Source: Ectobius pallidus (lineage: Eukaryota > Arthropoda > Insecta > Blattodea > Ectobiidae). Taken from it: DNA of 64,000 bases. The notes beneath the pieces are model-generated. The model was given only the letters and a program-made list of their open reading frames with translations. It was not told the origin of the DNA and searched no databases. Where the stretch lies: assembly GCA_964059195.1 (NCBI GenBank), contig CAXKWD010000005.1, positions 151,309,265-151,373,264 on the forward strand, written 5' to 3'. How positions within the stretch are numbered: position 1 is the first letter of the stretch; every line of letters begins with the position of its first letter. Positions 43,533 through 55,800 of this stretch are shown piece by piece. Position numbers and translations under genes: made by a program.

Positions 43533-44056
43533 ACAGAGTATCCACCAAGTAATGCTGAAGAAATTCCCGACTTATTCCCTGATTTTCATTGATCATTTCA
43601 GAAATTCCCAACCAAAATATGATTATGAAGCACTTTCTAATAACTGTATAAGAAAAATTATAGGATTATACATACTTTAAATAAGAAAAACTTTTAGTGA
43701 AAAAAATTAATTGCAAACGATAATTACTTAGTCTATAACAAATACAAATGTAAGGAACAGTAAAATAAATTAAATATACCTTCATATAGGAATATTATTG
43801 TCTAGAAATCTTTTTGATCCCATTTATTTGTTTCTTCAGCAACTTAATTTGTTCATCTAGAGCAGCCGCAGCTTTTTCGGACTCTAAGAGTAGTTTTCTT
43901 TTCTTCTCTTCTAGTTCATATCTTCAGCTTTGCAATTTTTCGAATTTTCCCGAATATTTTAACAAATTCATTGACTTTTCCCTGATTTTCCCGACCATAC
44001 GAAATTCCCGGCCTTTTCCCAGATTCCCGGATTTTCCCGAGCAGTGGACACCCTGT
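43533..44056. mobile_element. TIR-like element of TTCCCGA-rich composition
   Basis: Left ACAGAGTATCCACC and, read inward from the right, ACAGGGTGTCCACTG. The right third is built of repeats such as TTCCCGATTTTCCCG. A TA adjoins the left end, and GGTA follows the right. The 94-residue frame inside is compositional. Moderate support only. Confidence 0.5.
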
Positions 44057-44825
44057 GGTAAGTTGTCAAATATCCACCGCCCATGTCGAGGTTCTTGAAG
44101 TGACGTGAAATATTGTACAAGACCTGATTAAAATATTCATGAAGCAAAGGACTGTAGGAGGAACAAAACAATAAGGCATTCTGGTCTCCATCCCTCTTGT
44201 AACATCTGGAGAACAGAATGATCTGAAGGAGCAGTCCCGTTACAAGCCCGTCCAGCCAAGTCAAGATCCGAACGAATGTACTTGTGTGATATGCACTCGA
44301 GGAAACATGTTTTCAATATCCTAAACACAGCAGTTATTTATCTGATGTCTTATTCTTGTACTGGCGATCGATCCTTTCAATTTACTTCAGCACGTGCTTA
44401 CTTAGATTGGTAATTGGTAATTATTCTTTGTAAACCTTGGAATCCACGGCAAGAGTTCCGCGTAAATGCGAACTGACATTAAATGTAAAATTGAATGGGC
44501 AGTGTTTATTGGAATTACAATTTTATCACAGAGGCACAGTTCTGGTTTTGAAAAAAAAAAAAAAGAGATTTGAACATCTGCATGACTGTTTGGGGGTTTG
44601 AAAACCCCCCCATTGATTAAAAAAGGGAAAATTGTACTATTTATTTCATTATTGTGATATATCACCTTTTTAAAAAATCTGCTTATCAATTACTTAATAT
44701 GAGTTTAAAGCGTGGGAAGCTTAAAACTCGTTATTGTGCATCTTAATTTTTAAAACTTTCCGGGGGAGGACCCTGGAACCCCTCCTCTCCAGATGTTATA
44801 ACCCCCCCCCATATGGTCGGTCTGG
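44057..44825. other. Unassigned sequence
   Basis: Short C-runs at 44606 and 44803; nothing recognised. Confidence 0.35.
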
Positions 44826-45014
44826 TTACGCCTATGGCGCTATGGCCCTGGGGTCGACTTAGCCTCTAATAGAAATGAGTACCAGGAGCAATGCTCTGGG
44901 TAAAGGTGGCCAGTGCGTAAGGCTGACAACCTTACCACCTTCAGGTGCCGAATGTCCAAAATCTGGAAGCCTCAACATCCTGGGCCTCCATGGCCTGTAT
45001 AGGGATCACTTTTT
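44826..45014 (+). mobile_element. SINE family A, head missing
   Basis: GGCGCTATGGCCCTGGGGTC, CTCTAATAGAAATGAGTACC, GTAAGGCTGACAACCTTACC, GCCTCCATGGCCTGTATAGG. It begins after the head, so 5'-truncated. Confidence 0.88.
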
Positions 45015-45693
45015 TAAATACAAAATTTTGTTTTCACACGATTGTTTGTTCTGGAAATAGGCTGTTCATAGACACATATTATAGTCTACGTATAGTAAGT
45101 TACGTAAGGGCAGAGGAAGTAAAATATAATTGTATTATCTTTTATTATTGCCATTATAAATTTTCTCCTTATATTATTGCATTTGACGTTTAAGTCTCAA
45201 ACTGACAGAAGTCGGTGGAAAAGCATGTTCAGTTTGGAAATAATGAAGACAAACTGCGCTAAGGGTAATACTTTGAAACAAACGGCAGAGCATAATAATA
45301 TATAAATCCAGGCTACATGCGAATGTTACGCGTTTGGGAAGGAAGCACGGCATCTTTACAATGGAAATATAAATTAAATGAACTGCTTGCTTTATTTATA
45401 CACACAGTAACATATATTAAAGGATTTACTTGGCAGACATTAACGATCTCTGTTGTAGACCGGGGCGATTTCAACTGATGTGCTCGGGACATGAAACAGC
45501 TCTTACCTTAAGCTGGCTCATTACTTAGGTTTTTATAACATTCACTGGTCAAGACGGAGACTTTTTAAACATATCCTCTCCTCTCATCATTGTTATGAAG
45601 AGGCATCTTCGTGTATATACAACATATTTCATAGACTAGCGTTTTCTCGGAGATCTTGAAATACCGTGTTATCCAAAGCTTCTCGGTCTAGTT
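45015..45693. other. AT-rich sequence, nothing recognised
   Basis: No supported feature. Confidence 0.4.
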
Positions 45694-45944
45694 CAACGTT
45701 TATCAACCTATGGTCCGCGAAGATGGTGCAGATGGTCCGGAGACGTAATTAAAAAATATCATAAAGCAAGTGGAAAGTAAAGAAGTACAATTTTTTCACA
45801 TATTTCGTTATAATGACCTATAATTAATACCCCGAATGTTAAGAATAAAGGCCTTCTTTTAAAAATGGGGTGTAAAATTAGGGGTCCGCAAAATTTTTTA
45901 GACATTTTAGCGGTCCACGGGTTCAAAAAGGTTGAGAAACGCTG
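45694..45944. mobile_element. Short hAT-like MITE, family M5
   Basis: Left CAACGTTTATCAACCTATGG, then TCCGCG. Read inward from the right: CAGCGTTTCTCAACCTTTTT, then GAACCCGTGGACCG. These imperfect TIRs are of a well-known hAT style. No convincing TSD remains, so it is old. Confidence 0.7.
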
Positions 45945-46118
45945 GACTCTAATTCAATACCACAACAACTAAAAGAATAGCGTTTTCAGATAATGAAATT
46001 TAAAGTTTTTCCCTCATTTAAAAATATCAAATAATTAAATTTAGAAATAAACTAAAATATCGTCACCTCCTTAAGGTTTAATCACAAGCACACATAATAA
46101 ACAAAGTCTTCCAAATAC

Positions 46119-46396
46119 AGGCCGTGGAAGCCCTAAGTGTTCCACAAGGATGAGGATCCCAGATTTTAGGCATTCGGCACGTGTAGGTGATAAGGTTGTC
46201 ACCCTTACGCACCGAACGCCTTATCCCCCAGGATTGCTCCTGGTATTCATTTATGTTAGAGGCTGAGTCGACTCCAGGGCCATAGTGTTACCAAAAGAAT
46301 TAGGCTAATTTAAAAAACCTCAACGACCTCATCGAGGATTAAACCAGCGGCCTTCTGCTTAGTAGCGCAGTGCCTCCATCACTACATCACGCCGCA
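46119..46396 (-). mobile_element. tRNA-derived SINE, family A
   Basis: Full order in reverse, from ACAGGCCGTGGAAGCCCT to CGCAGTGCCTCCATCACTAC and ATCACGCCGCA. Box B has decayed (GAGGATTAAACCAGCGGCC in plus reading). Confidence 0.88.
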
Positions 46397-46675
46397 TATT
46401 GGATCTACGAGAGGTTAAATTTTATCCAGTCATCCATGAAAGGATAAATTAACCCAGCGATTTAGCCTTGGAAAAATCTAACCCGAGTTTGTAGAAACAC
46501 GTTTTTCTGTCATTTTCATATTTACCCAGATACATTTATTTTGAAACTCGCTATAAGTGTATGTGATTATTAACTTTAATTTATATGAGTTTGTAAATGT
46601 AAGCCTTGTATAAGTTCTGTCCATTGGATAATTTAACCATACGTATTTCATGAGTTTATAGAAACCGGGCATAAG

Positions 46676-46945
46676 TAAAACGAAAATTACTAAAAAAAAC
46701 TAAAATTTCAACTTAAGATAAGATTTATATATTAAAAAAAACTGAAAATTACAACTTTAGATAAGTTTTATATATTAATAAAAACCTGAACATTACAACT
46801 TAAGATAAATTACGAAAAACCATTAAAAATTATAACTTAACATAAGATCTCTAAATTACTTAAAACCTGAAAATTACATCTTACGATAAGTGCCCTGAAT
46901 TACTAAAAGACGAAAATTAAAACTTTTAGAGTTCTAAATTCCTTA
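46676..46945. repeat. Minisatellite, five to six units of about 45-50 bp
   Basis: The unit is roughly AAACCTGAAAATTACAACTT, AAGATAAGTTTTATATATTA, repeated with drift from 46676 to 46945. Confidence 0.8.
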
Positions 46946-47608
46946 AAAAAAATACAGAGGCGAACAACTGATACAGTGATGATCGGTTGAAAGGGATATA
47001 GAGTACACGATTATATGACCATTAGAACTGCATACTATTAATTCAAGTATCTTTGTTAGTTTTAGGGTAAATTGGACTGTTTCCAAGTAATCTGAATGAA
47101 CTTCTGCTGTAAAAATACCAAGTCGCGTGTACCGGTATATCTTGCTTCTCAGTGCCCTAGAAACGTTTCCCTGTTCACAATGAAACAACTTTTGCAGATA
47201 AACTAAGCAAGAAGCGGATAGCGGAACTAGTACTATAAAGCCGTGTCAGTGAGTTACAGTTTTAAAACTAATAAACTTGTTAATGGTTGCAAAGATGACA
47301 GGACCTTACTGACACAAACGAACGGAGCAAAACAAAACCTGCATGAAAGAACAAAGAATACAGAACAAGATAATAAATTAGATCTGTTAACATGCGGCAA
47401 TAAATTACCCGGACTGGAGAAATGGAGGATACATCCACCCAAGCAACTAATTCGAACATACTATAACTAATGAAACTGCACAGAAACCGTTTGGAATTTC
47501 GGGTCAACTTGGATTACAGCGAGGTTGTGAGAGCGAAAAGATGCATTGCGTCCTGAGTCTCATTTCAATTTACATCTCATGAAAAAGACAGATAATTTTG
47601 CCAAAACA
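46946..47608. other. Unassigned sequence
   Basis: Short frames only; nothing recognised. Confidence 0.35.
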
Positions 47609-48130
47609 AATAAAATAAGGTAAACTGATGTAACAAAGTGCCAGAATGCTTTTGTTTAATCAGTGATGATTGGAATTATGATATGCGCAGAAAATAAATT
47701 CTTTTTTTTTAACCTCCAGATCGATTCATTAAGGAGGGCTGAAGGAAGAACAGAGGTCTAGTTTGATAAGCATATGTGAAGTAATATGTGGGTAGTGTTA
47801 TTTGTCAAAGCTACCTGTATTGCAACTTCAGAAGCCGTATATGAACACTGTAAAACAATACGTTGCCTTGAAAACTGATTTCCATTTGATAATTTTTTTC
47901 TAATATATTCCCATATTGGACATTGTTCCGGTACCGGTCAACCGATTTGGTCCAATGTCAATAGGCTTCTTCCCATGGACCTTATAAATGCGTACACCAA
48001 GTTTCATTTTAAAAAATCCGATAAATCGTATTTGAGTTATCGCGCGTACAGACACACGGACAGGCAGACATACTGTACATGTTTCCGTCCCCAACACAAT
48101 CTCATTAAGTACAATTCTGGCACTTAATAA
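47609..48130 (+). mobile_element. Family T repeat, complete single-unit form (T6)
   Basis: Starts AAAATAAGGTAAACTGATGT and AAAGTGCCAGAATGC, and ends ACAATTCTGGCACTTAATAA. One unit (CATTGTTCCGGTACCGGTCA). Here GAAGAACAGAGGTCTAGTTT is continuous, showing the empty site where T1 and T2 carry the tRNA-like insert. Confidence 0.87.
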
Positions 48131-48940
48131 AATGTTTTGTGCATTTGTCTATTATAAAATTAACCTATTCTCTCGTACTCTGATTTTATAATACTGTAAA
48201 TCAGTAGTCAGCAAACTAACAATTATACATTACACGCTCTAGTTTATTGTTATTATTATAAACTTTTTAGCTGCTCAATATAGTAAATAAATAAATTTAA
48301 ACATTTTAATATTCTATGATTGGACGCATTCTTTGTCAGCAACTGTTTGATTACAAAAAAAAAATATGCTATAAAGTTTATAACGATATTCGTAGAAAAA
48401 TTACTGCTAATAGCTGTAGTTTGCACTAGGTTGAGTAACAGAATAGGTTGCTTACGATCAATTAAATGTAAAAAGTAGTCTAGATTTCCTGCAGGAAACA
48501 TTTAAGTTCATTAACGCAATGAAGCGTTTAGAAATGATTTGGAACAGAAGTTTCTATGTTTTGTAGAAATAGTTGTTTTTTGCCTATTGTGGACAGAATT
48601 ATTGAAGTTTTTTTTAAATAGCTTTTTGACCGAATTTCACAATTAGAAGAAGAAAAATGATCACTTACTAAGGGGAATGAAATGACGTTAGTAAACTTCA
48701 TATTACCAAATCTTATTTTGACATAAGTACAGGGTCCGTCTTGAGTATGCCTACAATAACCAAGCCACCAAGACGTATTTAATATAGTTTCTTAAATAAT
48801 TATAACATGAACATTATCAATTTATTGAAGGTTTACTACATTATTAACACTAGCAGAAAATGTAGGATTTAATTTGATATTACCTTGATATTACTTACTA
48901 ATATATTTATAGTAGTAGAAGAAGCGGAATGCGCACTCCT
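48131..48940. repeat. AT-rich sequence holding one half of a local duplication
   Basis: 48497-48590 (AGTTCATTAACGCAATGAAG; GGAACAGAAGTTTCTATG) resembles 49824-49905 (TGTTCATTAACTCACCGATG; AGAACAGAAATATCTACAG). No coding match is apparent. Confidence 0.45.
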
Positions 48941-48944
48941 GCTT

Positions 48945-49616
48945 CTGGGAAATATAACTGAAAATATGCCCAAAAAAATGACGAAATATGACTCAAAAAT
49001 CCTAAATATGACCCGCTAAAATAACGTATTTTCAAAAAATAAACGTTCCAATTTAAAACGTTTAATGAAACTAAAGTCGTACATCACATGAATTCAATCA
49101 GAGAATCACTTTTTAACAATTTTGGTTATTTACAGTTTTACTTGTAGTGAACTTCTATTTTTAAAGAATTTTCTCCTGTTTTGTTGCGTCATCAGCTCGA
49201 AATACTCGTAATATTTTGTAGACCTTGCAGAACAATTGCATTCATTTTAACATTTAATTTACCTATTAATTTGGCATAAACATTAAATTAATTAAGTAAA
49301 TTTCAAATTTAACTCGTCCATACATGTATCTACATAAGTACATACACAAATTTAACTCGTCCATACATGTATGTACATAAGTACATACACTGTATAATTG
49401 TGCTAGTTTACCGAATTTATAACTGAAATATGACATTAAATTACAACTATGGCAAAATATGACCAAGACCACAAAAAAGTCCAAAATATGACTTTATATG
49501 CAAAATAAAAACGGTCAGATTAGGATAACAAGCGTGCAATTCATGTTTAATTTGTGTTTGCGGCGAGAACAGAGGTCAGGATAAAAATATGACATGTCAT
49601 AAACATCCGAACCCTA
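48945..49616. mobile_element. Decayed MITE related to M1
   Basis: The right end read inward is TAGGGTTCGGATGTTTATGA, then CATGTCATATTTTTATCC, close to M1 termini (GGATTTTTATGACATGTCAT). The interior repeats AAAATATGACC motifs. No matching left terminus found. Confidence 0.5.
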
Positions 49617-51556
49617 GTAATAAGGAAAAGAAGGCCATGTGAGTGACTAATAATACTTCTGTATAACTCATTATTATTAAGATTTCTACAAAACTCATTA
49701 TTCTGAAGTACTAAATGATTTTGTTTGCTAATTAAAAAAAGCACTGTAGTTCTTAAAATACTTGCTATATCTCTTAAATTAGTAACAGTATCAATACTTT
49801 CTTTCTCATTAAGAAGGAAACGTTATGTTCATTAACTCACCGATGCGTTAAGATATGATCTAGAACAGAAATATCTACAGTTCTTACAAAAACAGCTGTT
49901 GTGTGGTCATTTTTTACGACAGCAATATTGGTGCCTCTTTAAAGTAGAACTCATCGACCGAAAATCTAAGAACATATGGAGAAGACAGGCATTAAAAAAT
50001 GTTTAGGATTCTTTAAGAGAAAAATGCTTCCTAGGCAGTGAACTCTGCTACGTGGTTCGTGTACACAAACAATACTGTATCTTTATAAAATATGTTACGG
50101 ACACATTCGGTTCCTTTACAATGGACACAGCTGGGCACAAATGTTTAACATTAAATATACAGTGCACGAATTCTGCATTTCAAATTTTATTGCAGTATTC
50201 TTCCATTCACTGAGTCTTAATGTACACAAAGGAATCTGAATTAGAATAAAGCATGGACTTTAATATTTAGCTTCTAACACAAGCATTGAATTTTTTCCTC
50301 TTGCCGCACCCTTAATATACTCAGAGATTGTATTTTCTAACAGCCTTACTAGTAATAAAAGTTATTTTAGGGCGTTGAATGGCTGTTGGCTTATCACTGT
50401 GCAAGTTCTACATAAGTCAACTCGATTTACGTTACCAGTAATCTCTGTGTACCAGGATTATCCTACTACGTCTAGATACGCCCTAGATTCGTCATAGTTT
50501 GAACCTGGATGAAGACTTTTCGCCCTTATCCTGGAAAAAATACTGTCAACTGAACTGCCATCTATCGACAGTCACCATATTGTGAAACAAATCTGATGGG
50601 AAATACATAACTTCCTGTGTCCAAATAAAAGTTTAGCCTCTTAGCATAATACATAATATGTACGACTTCTCTTCATGTAAATTGGTTGTAAAAATGAAGA
50701 GAATGTCGTTACCACATCGCAACGCATCCCCGAAGGATACAAAACCCAAACAAGATCTGATTCATTCTCTTACGTAACTTCCTTTTACCATAAGAATGGG
50801 CAATACACCTTTCTCACTTCACATACTGATATAGAATAAGAGGCCGTGAAAAAGCGCGTATTCAGTTGTTTCAACATCATGCAAAGCCTGATTGTTCATC
50901 AGACACGACTGAGTTTCTACAAACGCTGGGAGACTTATAACTACCCTTCAGAGAGTTTTTGGAAAAAAGTTTTCAATAAAAGTTCTAGCCCTTAGTATAA
51001 GCACTCCATGAACAAAATTTAAAGAAAATCGAGAAAATAGCTCAAAAACTAAATTTTCTTAATTGTAAAGAGCCCTTTAAAATAAGAGTAAGTCGTCGCA
51101 AATCTTCGTGTCACATCCCCAGAAGATACCTAATCCAAATACAAAATATTGTTTTCATACTAGGTATTTTCCATTCTGGAGCTAGGGTGTTCTCAGACAC
51201 ACAGACACACTTAGACATAGACCATGTTTTTGGATTCAGGGGACCTAAAAACATGTAGGCCTAATTATGTTAAAAACCCAGCTTCGAATTTGGGGTCGAA
51301 CACAGTACTTCCTCTATCTTTAGTACCTATGGTACGGGCAGAGTAAGTAATAAAGAAAACGAGTCCCGCAAACTAGGAACAATACTGTTAGGAATACTGT
51401 AATAGTTATTTACGACATAAGACCGTTATTATAGAACTTACCAGGCAAGCATGTAGGCCTACTATTTTATATCCATTCGCCAACAATGAAATGGATACAT
51501 GTATCTGAAATGTTTTATGACGTTCCTATAGTATGCACCCTGCTTCAATTTCAGGT
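49617..51556. other. Mostly unassigned AT-rich sequence
   Basis: It holds the second half of the local duplication (49824-49905), a segment 51280-51335 resembling 34247-34300 in reverse, an ACACAGACACACTTAGACA stretch at 51202-51220, and two TAGGCCTA octamers. No gene recognised. Confidence 0.35.
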
Positions 51557-51564
51557 GTCATCAT

Positions 51565-52279
51565 TAGGGCCCGGAATTTTGGGCCTTTATAAAAGGTATT
51601 TTAGCCTTCTATTTTTGTGGCATAGCTCTTGTTAGGTTTAAAAAAAAAACTATTTTTGTCGCCTTAATAAAACACTAATATTAACACCGAAAATTGTACT
51701 ATACTTTTGACATAGTTATTCTAGTTTTTTTAAAGAAAAAAAAAGAAGTAACTATTCCTTATATCGGCACTCGAAAAATAGCATAAACAACTGAAATATT
51801 TACCCTTTAACGATACAATTATTCTTTCTTTTTTTAGTATTCTAATGAAAAGTCTGTAATTCAACGAACGAATACTAAAAAGATAGCAATAATAAAAATA
51901 AAAATGTGATCATGAAAACGTCAACTTCATTTGAACCGCATATGCATGTTAGGAAGAGTATTTTCAATTTCAATTTCAAAATCCGAAGGAAGAAGTCTAT
52001 TTTCCTTTGCATTAATTGGAAAATCTATTTAAAAATAGTTTTTTTTTCTGCAAAAGCCATCTTTAGCCTTTAGTTTTCAGCAAAAGTCCTCTTTAGCCCT
52101 AGCTTTCAATAACGTCCTCCGTAGCCCCTTTTAGGCCCTTCAGTCCGATTTAGCCCTTTTTAGGTTCTATAAGATTAATATATTCGGAAGCAAGGGGCAT
52201 AAAACGGAAAAAATAAATTAAAATGTTCTAATTAGGGAGCTGGGGAAAAATAGGTTAAAACCTTTAAATCCGGGCCCTA
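51565..52279. mobile_element. hAT-type MITE, family M4, 8-bp TSD
   Basis: Left TAGGGCCCGGAATTTTGGGC and, read inward from the right, TAGGGCCCGGATTTAAAGG. Flanks gtcatcat (51557-51564) and gtcatcac (52280-52287), one mismatch. Subterminal repeats such as CTTTAGCCTTTAG and CTTTAGCCCTAGC line the right half. No coding capacity. Confidence 0.9.
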
Positions 52280-52529
52280 GTCATCACCATCAGTATTCGC
52301 GGGTGGTCGCCCGTGAGAAGTCTATGTGGTCTCGACCTTGATGCAATCTGCACTAGGTGCCCGCGGGTAGATAAGCTTGAGTAGGTCCACTCTTAAAACT
52401 AGGAGTGGACGACACTGTTTCATATCATTAATACCCATATCTCTGCCAGATACGATGTGGAAGAGGGAGAAAGTTCTACCTTGTGTAAAGGGCTTCAATC
52501 AGGCAACGCTGAGAATATAATAACATTGT

Positions 52530-53215
52530 TAGGGCAAGGCATTTGACGATTTTGCATCTTTTTTTATATGAAGGCTGAAAGATAGCTCGAATGTTTTTTT
52601 ATTTTATTCCCTATACAGGCCATGGAGCCCAGAGGGTTCCAGGAGGATGAGGCTCCCAGATTTTAGACATTCGGCATGTGAAGGTGATGGTTGTCAGCCT
52701 TATGCACCGATCGCCTTTACCCCCAGGATTGCTCCTGGTATTCATTTCTATTGGAGGCTGAGTCTACCCCAGGGCCATAGGGACACCAGGGATTGAAAAA
52801 CTCCAACGTATATTAAAATGTGTATAATGAATTAATTGATTAAATAAGTGCTATTTGCTATGGCATTATTTTTTTATTTTTAGTAATTTTAAGGATGCAT
52901 GTCATTTTTTTAGATTCTTAGGTTATTTTTGGCATTTTTTTTACTTATTATAAAGCGTTACATTTGGTTCTATTTTGAATTTCTCATTATTATTTCTGTT
53001 TTTAATGCTTGCCTATTATTATTTTATAAGCAAATAATGCCCACAGGAAACAAAGTAGGCTTTCAGCATTAATGCTACCTCTATTTTTAAAGAATGTGCA
53101 TTTCGAAATCTACTGAATTTCCAAGAAAACTCCAGTGAGGTAGGTACAAATCATTACTTTCAGATAATAGACAATCAGTTTCATTTGAGTATCTCCGCCA
53201 AGTTTTCAGCCTATT
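52530..53215. mobile_element. MITE family M3, rearranged copy carrying a SINE
   Basis: TAGGGCAAGGCATTTGACG, ATATGAAGGCTGAAAGATAG and ATTGATTAAATAAGTGCTAT match the left half of 6793-7497. Near 53130-53200, CATTACTTTCAGATAATAGA and GAGTATCTCCGCCAAG match its middle. A right-terminus-like TAATGCTTGCCTA appears out of order at 53003-53014. The right end is therefore uncertain. Confidence 0.65.
52600..52800 (-). mobile_element. SINE family A, head missing, inside the M3 copy
   Basis: CCTATACAGGCCATGGAGCC through GTCTACCCCAGGGCCATAGG. It breaks the M3 sequence between AGATAGCTCGAATG and TATATTAAAATG. The edges GCTCGAATG and ACTCCAACG may be an old TSD. Confidence 0.85.
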
Positions 53216-53379
53216 TCAATAGGCATATGAAGAGAATAAAATGGCATGAGAGGAACTTAATGCAATGCAAATTTCTTCATTTAGGAAAATAATATGTTCA
53301 ATATTAAACTATTATGATACTATTATCCAAGTAGACTCCTTAGAAATCCGTCTAACGCTTCTACGAGTTAAAATATACT

Positions 53380-53430
53380 GGAGCTAGATCTGGAGATCTT
53401 GGTGGCCAGTTCAAAGGAAAGGATATGAAT
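53380..53430 (-). pseudogene. Tc1/mariner-type transposase relic
   Basis: The minus strand reads WPPRSPDLAPVYF, the block around the last catalytic Asp in transposases of the IS630/Tc1/mariner group (pPRSPDLxPxDFFLWG). The surrounding frame is broken on both sides, and no ends were found. Confidence 0.5.
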
Positions 53431-54611
53431 ATTTCGCTCTTCAGGGAACGTTCCTACAAAATAGAATAATCTGGTGACGCCTTTTGATATTACACTAAAT
53501 GCATGTAGCAAGTTGCCAAAAGTATTTTGTAAACTACTCTTGATATTGAATAATACATCTTGGAAATCTGACGTTTTCTCTGATGTTTCATTCCATTGGA
53601 AGTCCCAAATTAACCTAACCTGATTTCATCACCGTTCATGCTTTAAATTTTTCTTTAAGCATGATTAATCTCGATTAAATGAATTATTATTAATTCTGTG
53701 AACATTTCCTGGATGTACAGAACTCATTTACATATTACAAGTTTTGTCGGTTACAGTCAATATAAAGAAAGAGGAATCCTGATTTATATTTCGTAATGGT
53801 AATTCCAATTAGTAAAGATTTAGCATTCTGATTAATGCCCGTAATATATCCTGGTCACCTCGTATTTTAAATAGAGAGTTTCTACAAATGCCAAAAATGG
53901 TACAAGAAAGAATAACTAACCGGGGATTCTGGTTACAATCTGGATTAGTGGTACAGATATTTTAAGAGTCGTGTTATTTATACATAGCCGGCAGTTACGG
54001 CAAACTGACCGACTATAACACAACTAGAGTAAGCCGTGATTCGAGTTCTTTTTTTGTCAACTTCCAGTCCACTTTTTAAACGCACACCTCATATAAATTC
54101 AATTAAAATTCAAATCACGAAGTCACTGTTGTACAAGCTTCGTGAGGCTCCTCCCAACTTGTGTCGTAATAATACGGCCAATGTCTCCTGCAACCATAAA
54201 AATTCAGTTATATGGTGTATCTGATTATAATGTTAAATAAAAAAATGACGGTCATTACGTTTTTATGATATCCAAGCTTTAAAAACAAAACCGTCGCCTT
54301 AAAAATTGCCTATCGCTTACTTTCCAATCGAAGTAGATCATGTTTAATGTTCACGCTTTTTAATATGAAAAGTTGTAGGATGAGTTAATTATGTAAATGA
54401 AATAATTGGAAGATAAATTTCAACATGAGCTAATGAACCAGTATCTTTTTGTGAAAGTTTTAATAAATTTCAAATAATCGAGAGTTTTATTCGTACATAA
54501 AAATTACTTACCATTGTTATAACTATCCTGAATTAATGTATAAAGATTCTAGATGTTATTCTCATAACAATAGTTATAGATTAGAGGAGAAGATTTCATC
54601 CAAGAGTAAAT
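53431..54611. other. AT-rich sequence, nothing recognised
   Basis: No supported feature. Confidence 0.4.
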
Positions 54612-54629
54612 TATATGTGCCAGAATGGT

Positions 54630-55339
54630 CAGGGCCGTGGAAAGAAAGCAAGGGCCCCAGGGAAAAATTTTCCCGGGCCCCCGTCAAATATTAAATTCAC
54701 TACCCAACTCGCCCTTTATAATGTATGCAACAAAAAGATTATGTAATGATATTACATAATTATTAAGTGTCAGAATGGTACTGGTACTTTATGAGATTAT
54801 ATGGTATACAGGACTGTCTGACTGTTTTTCCGTGTGTCTGTAAGCACGATAACTCAAATACGCTTTATCGGATTTTCAGAAAACTTGGTATACCATTTAT
54901 AACGCCCATGGGACGAAGCCTATTGATTTTGGACCAAATCGGTTAACTGATGCCGGGCAGGAAACTGAAAAATATATTAAAATGTTCTAATTGGGTACAA
55001 TTTTATCTGTATGTACCAGTTTAATCTTTTGAAAATTATGATTTTAAATGGCGAACGTTAGTGAGGCCTACTGTTGAGTCCAAAGGGATTTGTGCTTCTA
55101 CTTTTCAGAAATAACAATTTTTCTTCAAGAATAATCCGTTTCAGATTAACTGATAATTCCGTGTCACCGTTATACGACAGGACAATGCAGATAAAATAAA
55201 CACATAGAACATAAGTTAAGCTGTTTATTGACTTATAACCAATTTTATTTTAGAGTTAATTTAGAAAGTAAAAAATAAAACCTGGTCGACCGGGCCCCGG
55301 GGCTGCAGCCCCGGCTGCCCCTCCCTCTCGTCGGGCCTG
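54630..55339. mobile_element. hAT element in T8, perfect 8-bp TSD
   Basis: Left CAGGGCCGTGGAAAGAAAGC and, read inward from the right, CAGGCCCGACGAGAGGGAGG, followed on both sides by GGGCCC-rich sequence. The octamer agaatggt is exact at 54622-54629 and 55340-55347. It carries a fragment of another T element (54764-54957), and AAATATATTAAAATGTTCTA near 54975 is also shared with M4 (52213-52238). No transposase. Confidence 0.9.
54764..54957 (-). mobile_element. Family T fragment inside the hAT element (T7)
   Basis: Starts TTATTAAGTGTCAGAATGGT, then one partial unit (ACGCTTTATCGGATTTTCAG; GGACCAAATCGGTTAACTG). It stops abruptly at about 54957. Confidence 0.85.
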
Positions 55340-55710
55340 AGAATGGTACGGTACCTTATGAGATTGTGTGGGAACGGGAAAATGTCTGTCCTTGTGCCTG
55401 TACGCGCGATAACTCAAATACGCGTTATCGGATTTTCATGAAATTTGGTACACGCATTCATAATGTCCTTGGGAAGAATCCTATTGATTTTGGACCAAAT
55501 TGGTTGACCGGTACCGGAGTAATGCCTAATTTTGCGCCTATTTTATGGTAGAATATTAGAACGAATTTATCAAATGAAAATCAGTTCTCATGACAACATA
55601 TTGTTTTACAGTGTTCATATACGGTTTTGGAAGTTCCAATAAAGGTAGCTTTGACAAATAACACTGCCAACATATTCCATCCCATAAGCTTACCAAACAA
55701 GACCGCTAAA

Positions 55711-55800
55711 CCGAGCGAGGTGGCCGAGATGGTAACGTCTTAGGCTCGCATTCTGGAGGTCCCGTTTCAAATCCCATAGCAGGCCAATTTGACGTGTTTT
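55711..55800 (+). pseudogene. tRNA-like module inside T8 (family E head)
   Basis: GAGCGAGGTGGCCGAGATGG, TAACGTCTTAGGCTCGCATT and a box B with a changed base (CGTTTCAAATCCC), then GGCCAATTTGACGTG and a T-run. It sits at the same place in T as the module in T2. Confidence 0.75.

Noticed and set aside
43814..44264. Frames of 94 and 98 residues
   Set aside because: They come from the TTCCCGA-rich repeat; composition explains the residues.
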